Positions 8,449 through 16,154 of a stretch of 64,000 nt of DNA are shown in pieces. The notes under the pieces are model-generated. The model was not told the DNA's origin, did no database searches, and saw nothing but the letters and a program-made list of their open reading frames with translations. Positions within the stretch are counted from its first letter, which is position 1. Each line of letters opens with the position of its first letter. The DNA is from Bacteroides uniformis. GTDB lineage: Bacteria; Bacteroidota; Bacteroidia; Bacteroidales; Bacteroidaceae. The stretch spans positions 4,167,501-4,231,500 of the forward strand of contig NZ_CP102263.1 of assembly GCF_025147485.1 (NCBI RefSeq), in the 5' to 3' direction. Both the position numbers and the translations under genes were made by a program.

Positions 8449-9324
8449 TCAGACAAACATTCTCTCACGGTATTCTGACGGAGTAGTGCCTGTATGCTTA
8501 CGAAAAAAACGTGTCATCGTAGAATTCGATTGAAAATTAGTTCGTGAAACCACTTCCTTTATTTCAAGATTGGAGTCTTTCAATAAGACTTTTATCTCAA
8601 GTATGGTATATTCCACAATCCACTCTTTAGCCGAACGACCAGTATTATCTGTTATTAACATTGTCAGATATTTAGGTGAGATACACATCTTATCTGCATA
8701 AAATGCCACATCACGACTTATAGTATGATACTCTATAACCAAATAAAAGAATTCAAAAACCTGCTTCTCTTTACGTACAAACTTCACGGAAGCCATAGCC
8801 TTGGGGTTACTCTTATAGCCCACATACAAGTCCCAATAATAAACCCTCAATAAATACATCACCGATTCCCTCCTAAGAAAGGCACAAGATAAATCTACAC
8901 GGCATGACAATATATGACAGAAATGAACAAAGCGCTTATACTCTTCTTCACTGAGCGGAGAGCTATAATATTTCCTCATATAGAAAAAATAGTCAAGTGT
9001 AAGCCTACCCAGCCCATTAATGGTATCCATAAACAATTTCTTTGGTACTTTAAAGAAAATAACGGCAAAGTCTGTACTGATTTCGGTTATACTTGCCAAC
9101 TGATAAGGAAAAATAGTTATCAAATCATTCTTCACAACCCTGCGTTTATTAGAAAACACATTAAAAAGAGCAGAGCCTCCGGTACAAACTCCATTTATCC
9201 CTTCTTCTAGATATGTCGGAATCCCGTCAAGAGGCAAATCAATTACCTTTGTATAAATATTGAACTCCTCTAAATCAAACACACCACTTGAAAAAGGCCT
9301 ATTATCTTTTGTAGCTTTTACCAT
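8449..9324 (-). CDS. AraC-family transcriptional regulator
   Basis: The 291-residue protein has a C-terminal AraC HTH pair (about residues 190-290; NSTMTRFFRKHTGTTPSEYR is the second helix-turn-helix and its tail). Residues 15-110 look like a cupin-type effector pocket, though no ligand can be named. Family members bind DNA as one-component regulators. It lies 41 bp upstream of the HTCS-like short regulator on the same strand, so both may be transcribed together. The targets are unknown; the divergent gap to the ICE remnant starts at its 5' end. Confidence 0.8.
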   Translation of the reverse strand: MVKATKDNRPFSSGVFDLEEFNIYTKVIDLPLDGIPTYLEEGINGVCTGGSALFNVFSNKRRVVKNDLITIFPYQLASITEISTDFAVIFFKVPKKLFMDTINGLGRLTLDYFFYMRKYYSSPLSEEEYKRFVHFCHILSCRVDLSCAFLRRESVMYLLRVYYWDLYVGYKSNPKAMASVKFVRKEKQVFEFFYLVIEYHTISRDVAFYADKMCISPKYLTMLITDNTGRSAKEWIVEYTILEIKVLLKDSNLEIKEVVSRTNFQSNSTMTRFFRKHTGTTPSEYRERMFV

Positions 9325-9482
9325 ATTTGTTTTAAATATTATGCTAAGTTACAAAAAAAAATCATTTTTAGATTATTTGTTCTAAAATTGCACATATATA
9401 CTGAAGTTCAGTCAAAACTAAAGTATAAATTCTTATTCTATAAAGGGCTAAATAATATCCGATAGGGCAGAGATAATGGAAT
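9325..9482. other. AT-rich gap before the ICE remnant
   Basis: No gene is seen. The stretch separates the AraC gene start from the terminator that closes the ICE operon. I found no clear attachment site. Confidence 0.4.
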
Positions 9483-9518
9483 AAAAAAAGTCCCACAAAT
9501 CGTTGAATTTATGAGACT
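9483..9518 (-). terminator. Terminator of the ICE-derived operon
   Basis: On the minus strand AGTCTCATAAAT and ATTTGTGGGACT form an imperfect 12-bp stem followed by seven T. It ends the leftward transcript of the operon starting near 13.9 kb. Confidence 0.65.
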
Positions 9519-9563
9519 TACCTATTCATTATCCAGTTAGTTCAGCGGAGAGACAGGGAACGA

Positions 9564-9704
9564 TTAACTTTCATCTCCCCTACTCATTATCAGCATCTTA
9601 CCAAAAGACTCTACTCCTATGACACCGAATAATTCACCGCGTATATGCTGCAACTTTCTTCCTGTTACACTCTTACTTTTACAAAAGTAGTAAAAAAGGG
9701 GCAT
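9564..9704 (-). CDS. 46-residue small ORF at the end of the ICE operon
   Basis: The frame begins at an ATG 22 bp after the HTH gene and runs to TAA. It contains KSVTGRKLQHIRGELFGVIG near its middle. It is hydrophobic at the start and basic in the centre, with no domain that I recognise. It is in line with the operon and is followed by the terminator, which is the main support. A promoter-like TTTG-20 bp-TACTTTTG pair (9682-9713, minus strand) overlaps its start, so a small RNA transcript is an alternative reading. Confidence 0.45.
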   Translation of the reverse strand: MPLFYYFCKSKSVTGRKLQHIRGELFGVIGVESFGKMLIMSRGDES

Positions 9705-9726
9705 AAATACAAATCAAACGCTTGAT

Positions 9727-10017
9727 TTAACGAACATAACTTCTATAATTTTCTTCCAATAACAATTGCAATTTTGAAAGAGGATAAAGAAACTTACCAC
9801 CTATGGCAGTATAAGCTATCCCCTTTTCATCACGCAACTTTTGCAAGGTTCTGCTCGATATATGCAACATGGCACATACTTGTTCACCAGTCATATAGAC
9901 CTCATTGGCTACAGGAACAGGCAAATCCTGAATTGCAAAAATCTCCTTGGAGCATTTCTTGAGCATCTCCATCATCCCGATATACTCTTCTGACTGTTTT
10001 GTAATTACCCCATCCAT
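9727..10017 (-). CDS. Excisionase-like HTH_17 protein
   Basis: The 96-residue protein carries a MerR/excisionase-type winged HTH at about residues 42-90 (EQVCAMLHISSRTLQKLRDE, then a wing around GGKFLYP). Proteins of this size occur widely on Bacteroides conjugative elements; in CTnDOT the analogous Xis2c and Xis2d assist the integrase in excision. It starts 3 bp after the end of the related interrupted HTH gene. Whether it acts in excision or transcription cannot be told here. No in-frame TGA is present, and the gene ends with TAA. Confidence 0.75.
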   Translation of the reverse strand: MDGVITKQSEEYIGMMEMLKKCSKEIFAIQDLPVPVANEVYMTGEQVCAMLHISSRTLQKLRDEKGIAYTAIGGKFLYPLSKLQLLLEENYRSYVR

Positions 10018-10020
10018 ATC

Positions 10021-10296
10021 CTATTTGCCTTTTTGAGTTAATATCCTAGCCAGATCACTTTCCTTGTACACATATTTTCCACCTATGAAAGAACACGGAA
10101 TAATGCCATATTCCCTATAACTTTGCAAACTCCGCTTGGAAATATTCAGCACCAGACAGACTTCTTGGGCATCCATTCATTTTTCCTTTTCAACAGAGCC
10201 AAATTTCTTTTTAACGGCTTCAATCTGTGTGGACAAATCTTCAATCTGCTGTTTTAACCGCAAATACGCACTTTTTTCAATTACAACTAATTCCAT
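10021..10296 (-). pseudogene. Second excisionase-like HTH protein, split by an in-frame TGA
   Basis: An N-terminal 39-codon frame (10177-10296, starting MELVVIEKSAYLRLKQQIED) stops at TGA (10177-10179). The same frame continues at once from an ATG as a 51-codon frame (10021-10176) containing the HTH, DAQEVCLVLNISKRSLQSYR. Together they make a 91-residue protein of the same design as the neighbouring 96-residue HTH gene. In this family the position just before the HTH (KEK-x-MDAQEV) is usually Trp; here the codon is TGA instead of TGG, and the neighbour has Tyr. It may be a nonsense mutant, a translationally coupled pair (TGAATG), or read through. Function as an excisionase-type DNA-binding protein is inferred. 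Confidence 0.7.
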
Positions 10297-10319
10297 AACA
10301 AATCTGATTTATAATTTTA

Positions 10320-10547
10320 CTATTTGTGAAGCAAAGTAAAGCACATTTCCATGTCCGGAAAAGCCTCCGGAATCAAAGTCACCCATTGGCGCACATTGTC
10401 CCCCAAAACATACCAGAAAGTATTGCTATCCAATTTCTTTTCTCCATATTTACTCAAACCAAAAGATTTCAGAAGCCCAATATAGAAGTGAAAGGCGCAC
10501 CACTTGCATCCGCTGGCAATGCGCCTTCCCCCCTGCTTGTCTTCCAT
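10320..10547 (-). CDS. Small unknown protein of the ICE operon (75 aa)
   Basis: I do not recognise this protein. It starts 6 bp after the end of the preceding gene and ends 23 bp before the next, so it sits tightly in the operon. The central part is aromatic and ends with TFWYVLGDNVRQWVTLIPEA, which looks like a folded, conserved core. There is no signal peptide or membrane segment. The Trp codons are normal TGG (three). Operon position is the main reason for calling it. Confidence 0.5.
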   Translation of the reverse strand: MEDKQGGRRIASGCKWCAFHFYIGLLKSFGLSKYGEKKLDSNTFWYVLGDNVRQWVTLIPEAFPDMEMCFTLLHK

Positions 10548-10553
10548 TGTCTT

Positions 10554-11663
10554 CTACATCTTTATACTTTTACTGTTCCGTAAAACTTCTTTTTCCTTAG
10601 TCGCCACTTTCTGCCATGTATTGGGGAAATGCTCACGCAACAGCTTTCCGGCCAGTTTTCTCGCCTTCTCCTGCATCTCGTCATAAATGTTCCATCTGTT
10701 CCGGCCCAGCAGTGTTCCTTCTATCTTTTCAAAATTTTCATGAAAACTGAAATTGTCCGGATACTCATTTGTCAGCCCGTCCATTGGATAACCCTTGTCC
10801 ATAATATACAGCAATGTCATCCGGTCATAATTGTCCATGCTTCGGAGCAGGCCAAGCCCCTTCTCACTATCCGTCAGCCGGGCGTAATTCTCCCATGTGG
10901 GTGAAAGGTCATACACCTCTTTGTCCGTAATGCTTTTAAGAGCCGATTTATCAAGGAAGGCATCTGACGGAATCTTCTCCAATGGTAACAGGTTATCGTA
11001 ATCATCATAACAGCGGTTTATCTTCCCCGCCATCAACGAAGGCCATCCCCGAAGTTCATATACAGTCAGCGGCCTGCCTTCAAAATCCGGCTCAAAGAAA
11101 TGCCTCTCGATATTCGCCTCCATAAAGGCCCCGTATTGGTGGTTTCCCTCATAATTCCGGCTGAAAAGCAATACCCCCTTGTCCGTCTCAACACCCGTAT
11201 AGAACTTATTCCCGTGCTTCAAATCATCCAGCATATCCGCCACCGCTACGGGTGACGACTTTATTTCCGTCCATATCTTCGGCGTGAGCAGGCGAATATA
11301 AGTCTCATCCTTCGAAAACGGGTCTATTTCATTTCACAGGCAATACACCACTTCCGACAGACGTTGGTATCTCTGCAATATGATTCCATGCTCGTCCATT
11401 GCCTTTTCCAGCCTTTTCAGGTAATCCTCATTGTCCCCTTCCTCCAATGGCGGCACGATACCCATATCGGGCACATTATAATACATCAGGCCCATATCCG
11501 GCATTTCCCCGCTTTTCAATGCTTTCTCCACATCTTCCTGCATGAACTCCTGGTAACCCTCTTCTCCCGTACCCTTCATGCTGATATGCACGGGATTGAA
11601 AAATTTGTCCACAGTTATATATACGCTGCCGCCTTTTGTCGTTCCGTTCTGTTTATTCTCCAT
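10554..11663 (-). pseudogene. ICE operon paralogue C, interrupted by an in-frame TGA
   Basis: The frame opens at 11663 and stops at TGA (11334-11336) after 109 residues, then stays open in the same frame to a TAG at 10554. With read-through it is 369 residues. The first part has GGSVYITVDKFFNPVHISMK and the acidic EDYLKRL; the second has DKGVLLFSRNYEG and then VYDLSPTWENYARLTDSEKG. All four blocks recur in paralogues A and B, so the two pieces belong together. No known domain is recognised and no signal peptide is present. A start inside the second piece at 11243 (MADML) would lose 30 codons that look coding. It may be a pseudogene, two proteins, or a recoded gene. Confidence 0.6.
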
Positions 11664-11674
11664 ATATCAAAGAA

Positions 11675-12568
11675 TTAAATGTTTATACTCTGTCCCTTCT
11701 TTTTAAATGGCATACTCGTCTTCACTTCCGTCTCCGGGAACCGTACATTATCCGGCCGTGTAACCAGCAGCGAGACAATCCGCTGCTGCTCCTTTGAGAG
11801 TGGCGCACGCATCAGTTGCAGGTTTCTCAACCGGTTAAAGTTCCTCAGTGTGGGGGCCATATCGCACCGCTTCGTACAAATCCCGTATCGGAGTATATCC
11901 GGCGAAGTAGTCTTGCAGTCTCCGATTTCCGCCCGAAATTCCGCATCCAACGGTGCCACCTCATGGAATCTCAATTCCTCCGGCTTTCGTTTCCCGTCGA
12001 AAAAGTGTCCGGTCAAACCGTTCAGAAACTCTTCCAATGCCTTGTCCCCTTTGTCCGTTTTTCCCAGCAGCAACACCTTCTGTCCGTATTCCACTGCTGT
12101 GCAAGTAGGAAAAACGGCCAGTCCGTTCCTTATCACATCCCCGTCCATTCCGAAACGGTGCCCCAACCGCTTGTAGTCATCATTTTCCAATAAGGCCGTA
12201 TGTTCCGCCGATGATGACAGTTGCACGATGCCCCTTTCCTCACAGAATGCCGCATCCCTCAATCTTACCACCCCCGAAGGATGAATCCTTTCCCGTTCCA
12301 ATACCGGCATGAGTCGTTCCAGATAATCCGCATTATCCGTTCCGAGTATGGGGGGAATCAGACTTTTGTCTCTGAAATCGAAACGGAACATTCAGTGGTC
12401 GGGTACAAGTTCCCTGCTTGCGGTATGAAACCGTACGTTATTGCTGATATATCGGGAGAATCCTTCTTCTCCCTGTCCCCGCATACTTAAATAAACGGGG
12501 CGGTAAAAAGCATCCAGCGTCATATACAGGCTGCCGCTTTCCCCCGCTTGCATTTTCTTTTCTTCCAT
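11675..12568 (-). pseudogene. ICE operon paralogue B, interrupted by an in-frame TGA
   Basis: A 58-residue frame from 12568 (GSLYMTLDAFYRPVYLSMRG is its core) ends at TGA (12392-12394), directly followed by ATG and 238 further codons in the same frame (11675-12391). The joined protein is 297 residues and aligns along its length with paralogues A and C: the GSLYMTLD block, NADYLERL, LLLGKTDKGDKA and CDMAPTLRNFNRLRNL. Its C-terminus is shorter than in A and C. The TGA sits at the same aligned position as that of paralogue A. It starts 5 bp after the A gene. Function is unknown; ICE-borne accessory or regulatory roles are possible. Confidence 0.6.
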
Positions 12569-12573
12569 AAATC

Positions 12574-13923
12574 CTATATGATTAGTTGTTTCTTTTCCTT
12601 TTTATCGGGAGTAATGGAAGCAACATGCTTCGCTTGCCGCTGACTGTTATTCAGTGTCAGTGTCGAAATCTCTCGTATATGGTCTGCCCCGGAAGATTTA
12701 CCCCTCTTTTGTTCTTGGGAATGTTGACAAGAGGTGGGGTGTATTCTTTCCGTTTTTTCCACCCGGTTGATACTTCCGCTCAACTTGAATTCTCCATCCG
12801 TTATATGGAACTCCGATTGCAAAATATCTCTTGCCATTGCTTTCGCTTCCATCTGCAAGGCTGCATAACCGAAATCATGTGATGACATCGGTGCCGATTG
12901 CCGTGCCTTGATGCTGTCACCCAGTTTTTCTGCCAAGTCCCTGAACTCATATTCGTAACTGAACGGATGAAAATAGTCCGCCACTACATGACCGGCATAC
13001 CCGTTTTCCGAAATATAAAGCAGAGAGGCAACATCATAATTGCGTGGAGAAATGCCCAGATTGAAATCTTTGGTTAACCGGTCAAAGTTGTTGTAATCCG
13101 GTCTTAAGTCGTATTTATCCGTACAGACAGCACCTTCCAGCATTTCTTTTCCTGCCTGTTTCTCAGAAGTGAAGCTGAACTCCGATTTACGCAGTTGCGT
13201 ATCGGCACTGCGCAAATCGCTTTTCGCCAGTTTGTCGATGCAGTTGTCCGCCAGTTCCGCCACTTGTCGGGAAGGTGTCTCCATCTCATACATTTTCAAT
13301 GTTTCCGTCCCTTTGGCCATATTGAAAAATCCGTCTGCCAGATGTTGCAGATAGCTGTTACGTACTTTCATTCCTTTTTCACTGTCCGAAAAAAACAGTA
13401 CGCCCTCATCCGTTGCCACGGCATACACCCGCCCCTTTTCACCGGCCAGTCTTTCATTGTTCCAGCCTTTAGCCTCGTTATGCCGGATAAACTCTTTATA
13501 TTGCTTGTCTTTTTGCAGTGCTGCGGATGATGCCCGGCGGCTGAACAGTTTCAACCCCGTTTTTAGCGTATAGGCCGCATCCCTCAAAGGAATCCGCCTT
13601 CCCGTCACTGCCTTATGGCTATGGATAGCCGGAACCAGAGTATGAAAATACCAGTTCGCCAGTTCTCCCCGTCGGGAAGGTATCTTCCCTTTATCTGCGA
13701 AATCCGCTTTTAGAATCGTTCAGCCGGGTAGGTAGCCCCGTTTGTCAAAGTTCCTCACCGTCTTCCCGATATAATCCTCATACGCTTTCGGTGTGGCATC
13801 ACCCGTGCGTACATCCACCGGAGTATTCTTTTCGTCCAGTGTGATGAACACGCTACCCGGTTCGGCCGCCTTGCCCGTAAGACGAACCAGCCAGCGCTTT
13901 GTCCAGTCATTCAATAGTCCCAT
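12574..13923 (-). pseudogene. ICE operon paralogue A, interrupted by an in-frame TGA
   Basis: The first 67 codons (13720-13923, with GSVFITLDEKNTPVDVR) end at TGA (13720-13722). The frame then runs on through 37 codons with no ATG before the 344-codon frame 12574-13608, so all three parts form one 449-codon gene. The middle has GRVYAVATDEGVLFFSDSEK, the later part DKYDLRPDYNNFDRL, both shared with paralogue C. The basic last 60 residues are probably disordered. It is the first gene after rteC and would be the head of the operon. I do not recognise the family. Confidence 0.6.
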
Positions 13924-14008
13924 AGCTTGATTTGTTTACTGAAGTTTTTGACTGCAAAGAAAACATTCCGGTCGTCAATCCACAACAAGACATGCTTGCA
14001 AGTCGCCC

Positions 14009-14026
14009 GTTGGCGGCTGTTGGCGG
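14009..14026. repeat. Direct repeat GTTGGCGG before the ICE operon
   Basis: Two copies of GTTGGCGG (14009-14016 and 14019-14026) lie 10 bp apart start to start, in the 110-bp gap between rteC and paralogue A. The one-turn spacing would suit a regulator; RteC is an obvious candidate, but this is inference. Confidence 0.35.
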
Positions 14027-14033
14027 ACAATCC

Positions 14034-14663
14034 TTACGCCAGCCGCTCGTCCAGCATCCTGATATAGCTTTTACGCAGGGAGTCGATGAAGGGCGTGGAA
14101 TCCGTACAGCGGTCAAACACCTTGCCGCGTTTGGTATACAAGGCGTTTATCTTGATATTGAAGGCGTCCTCGAATACCCTGATGACATCCACAATGGTCA
14201 GTTTCTTTCCCTCCGCACAGTCCACCGATCCGGCTGCCATCAATGCGGCCACGAGTTCTATCAGGTCGCTGTCCGTACCGTTCCAGCGCAATGCGGATTT
14301 ACGCTTGCAGCCCTGCGGGCGGATCTCCATTCCCATACCGGCATCATCTGTATAGTGACGCAAACACTCTTTCAGCATTTCTATCTCCGCATCCAGCAGG
14401 GAAAGGACCTTGTCGATGAACACGTCATAGAGCACGTGTCGTTTCTCCTTCAATACATCACTAGTCTGCCTCATGAAGGAAAGTTCTATTCTTGTGTAAT
14501 TCAAGCGTCTTAATTGTCCTACCGTGTCCCCGTCCTGCGGCAAATTGGTAAGCAGTCCTACAAAATCATCATAGGCGGCAGGCAAGTTTCCCGGCATGAG
14601 CTCCGAACCTTCCACGTAAGAGGTGAACATTCCGAACAGCGGTGTATTTGTCAATGTTCTCAT
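14034..14663 (-). CDS. rteC: RteC-like ICE regulator
   Basis: The 209-residue length is close to RteC of CTnDOT, which binds DNA and switches on the excision operon. The C-terminal half has the RteC-type pattern DSDLIELVAALMAAG, then a segment ending FNIKINALYTKRGKVFDR and SLRKSYIRMLDERL. There is no signal peptide or membrane segment. It is preceded by a sigma-54 promoter and lies between rteB and the downstream operon, the same order as in the CTnDOT cascade. The gene is intact and ends with TAA. Confidence 0.8.
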   Translation of the reverse strand: MRTLTNTPLFGMFTSYVEGSELMPGNLPAAYDDFVGLLTNLPQDGDTVGQLRRLNYTRIELSFMRQTSDVLKEKRHVLYDVFIDKVLSLLDAEIEMLKECLRHYTDDAGMGMEIRPQGCKRKSALRWNGTDSDLIELVAALMAAGSVDCAEGKKLTIVDVIRVFEDAFNIKINALYTKRGKVFDRCTDSTPFIDSLRKSYIRMLDERLA

Positions 14664-14725
14664 GGTATTGATATTTAAAAATTAAAACTGTTTCTGTTTT
14701 ATTGTCCGCTATCATAACCATAAGG

Positions 14726-14740
14726 GCAAGAGATGTGCCA
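14726..14740 (-). promoter_or_regulatory. Sigma-54 promoter of rteC
   Basis: Minus strand TGGCAC, five bases, TTGC is an exact -24/-12 match. It lies 63 bp before the rteC start and downstream of the gene for the sigma-54 activator RteB. Confidence 0.75.
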
Positions 14741-14809
14741 TACCGGAACGCGTGAAGCAATCTTTTGAAAACGTGAATGTTATAATATCAGTGTATGATT
14801 GTGTGTCCA

Positions 14810-14855
14810 TGTCCGTAATCTCCCGTCGGACACGGTGTGTCCAGAAATGTGGACA
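14810..14855. promoter_or_regulatory. Two dyads upstream of the rteC promoter, likely RteB sites
   Basis: TGTCCG (14810-14815) pairs with CGGACA (14827-14832), and TGTCCA (14838-14843) with TGGACA (14850-14855). They are 70-115 bp upstream of the -24 box, the usual place for enhancer-binding-protein sites. A further TGTCC half-site is at 14804-14808. Confidence 0.6.
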
Positions 14856-14858
14856 GTT

Positions 14859-16154
14859 TCAAATCAGGCCGTACTTTTTCAATTTCAGATAAAGCGTGCT
14901 CCGGGATATGCCCAGCAGCCGTGCGGCTGCTTTCCGGTCATTACCTGTGGTTTCCAGCGCCTTCTGTATCGCCTCCTGTTCCGTCCGCTCCATATCCAGT
15001 CTGTAATTGTTCGAGGGGGGGACATTCACCGGAAGGCTAATCTCCTTGAGAGTGATCCAGCCCCCCTGCGCCAACACACATGCACGTCTCACCACATTTT
15101 TCAGCTCGCGGATATTGCCGGGCCACGGATAGGACACGAAAGCTTCCCTTACGTCCCGGTCAAATCCCCTTATTTTCTTTTCCAATTCCTCATTCGCAAA
15201 AGAGAGGAAGAATCCGGCAAGCGGTATGATATCCTCCCGACAATCTATTAGAGGCGGAACATGGAGCGGGAACTCGTTCAGCCGGTGGAAAAGGTCCTCC
15301 CTGAACCGTCCCTCGCTTATCGCCTGTTCCAGGTCCTCGTTGGTGGCCGCCAACAGCCGGACATCCGCATGCATCTCCTCCGTTCCACCGACAAGTTTGT
15401 AGCGCTTCTCCTGCAGGGCACGTAACAGCTGCACTTGTGTCTCCATGTTCAGGTTGCCGACTTCATCCAGAAACAATGTCCCGTGGTCGGCGGCGGCAAA
15501 CACGCCGCTCTTGTTCTCCACCGCTCCGGTAAAAGCCCCCTTCTTATGCCCGAACAGTTCCGATGCGGCCAGTTCCCGTGGAAGGGCTCCGCAGTCCACT
15601 GCTACGAAAGGGGCGGCCGAACGCTTGCTGAAAGCGTGTATCTGCCGTGCCACCCGCTCCTTGCCCGTACCCGACGCCCCGCGTATCAGCACGGACAGAC
15701 CGTCCGCAGGAGCCACCAGACGTACCATCTCCTGAAGTCTTACAGCCGGCGGGCTTTTGCAGATGTAGAAGTTCTGTTCCATCGTCCTTTTCCTCCCACG
15801 CCCCAACAGTCCGCGGATGACACCGAGCACCTTTTCCGTTTGCACGGGCTTGGGCAGATAATTGTCGGCCCCTTTCTTCACGGCCTCCACGGCACCGGAT
15901 ATGTCCCCATAACCCGTCATGACAAGAAAGGGCATACGGTAGCCGTGAGCCCTCATCCATTCGAGCAGTTCCACGCCGTTGCAGTCACCCAGACGGAAAT
16001 CCGAGAGAACCAGAGCCGCTTCATGGCTGCCCAGAAACTCCTTTGCGGCGTCCGCCGAGAGCACGTAACGGGTGTCCATGCCGTTTCGAGCCAGCCAGTT
16101 GGCGGTGGCGCGTGCGTATGTACGGTCATCCTCCACTATGAGTATTGTCTCCAT
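14859..16154 (-). CDS. rteB: RteB, sigma-54-dependent response regulator
   Basis: An NtrC-type activator of 431 residues. The receiver domain has the phospho-acceptor D52 (LVLSDFRLGD). The AAA+ domain has Walker A GASGTGKE (159-166), the sigma-54 contact loop GAFTGA (206-211) and Walker B GTLFLDE (225-231). A Fis-type HTH closes the protein (RKAAARLLGISRSTLYLKLK, about 407-428). Its partner is the overlapping RteA kinase upstream, and its likely target is the sigma-54 promoter in front of rteC. The start codon lies 29 bp inside the rteA end, indicating translational coupling. It ends with TGA, used here as a normal stop. Confidence 0.92.
   Translation of the reverse strand: METILIVEDDRTYARATANWLARNGMDTRYVLSADAAKEFLGSHEAALVLSDFRLGDCNGVELLEWMRAHGYRMPFLVMTGYGDISGAVEAVKKGADNYLPKPVQTEKVLGVIRGLLGRGRKRTMEQNFYICKSPPAVRLQEMVRLVAPADGLSVLIRGASGTGKERVARQIHAFSKRSAAPFVAVDCGALPRELAASELFGHKKGAFTGAVENKSGVFAAADHGTLFLDEVGNLNMETQVQLLRALQEKRYKLVGGTEEMHADVRLLAATNEDLEQAISEGRFREDLFHRLNEFPLHVPPLIDCREDIIPLAGFFLSFANEELEKKIRGFDRDVREAFVSYPWPGNIRELKNVVRRACVLAQGGWITLKEISLPVNVPPSNNYRLDMERTEQEAIQKALETTGNDRKAAARLLGISRSTLYLKLKKYGLI

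Noticed and set aside
9544..9558. GCGGAGAGACAGGGA, like the 3' end of a tRNA in reverse, as a possible ICE attachment site
   Set aside because: The likeness stops after 15 bases, no integrase is near, and no second copy was found at the other end near 18.5 kb.
10554..11243. Separate gene starting at the internal ATG of paralogue C
   Set aside because: Thirty codons before this ATG, in the same frame and back to the TGA, look coding, so the fragment is better treated as part of the longer gene.
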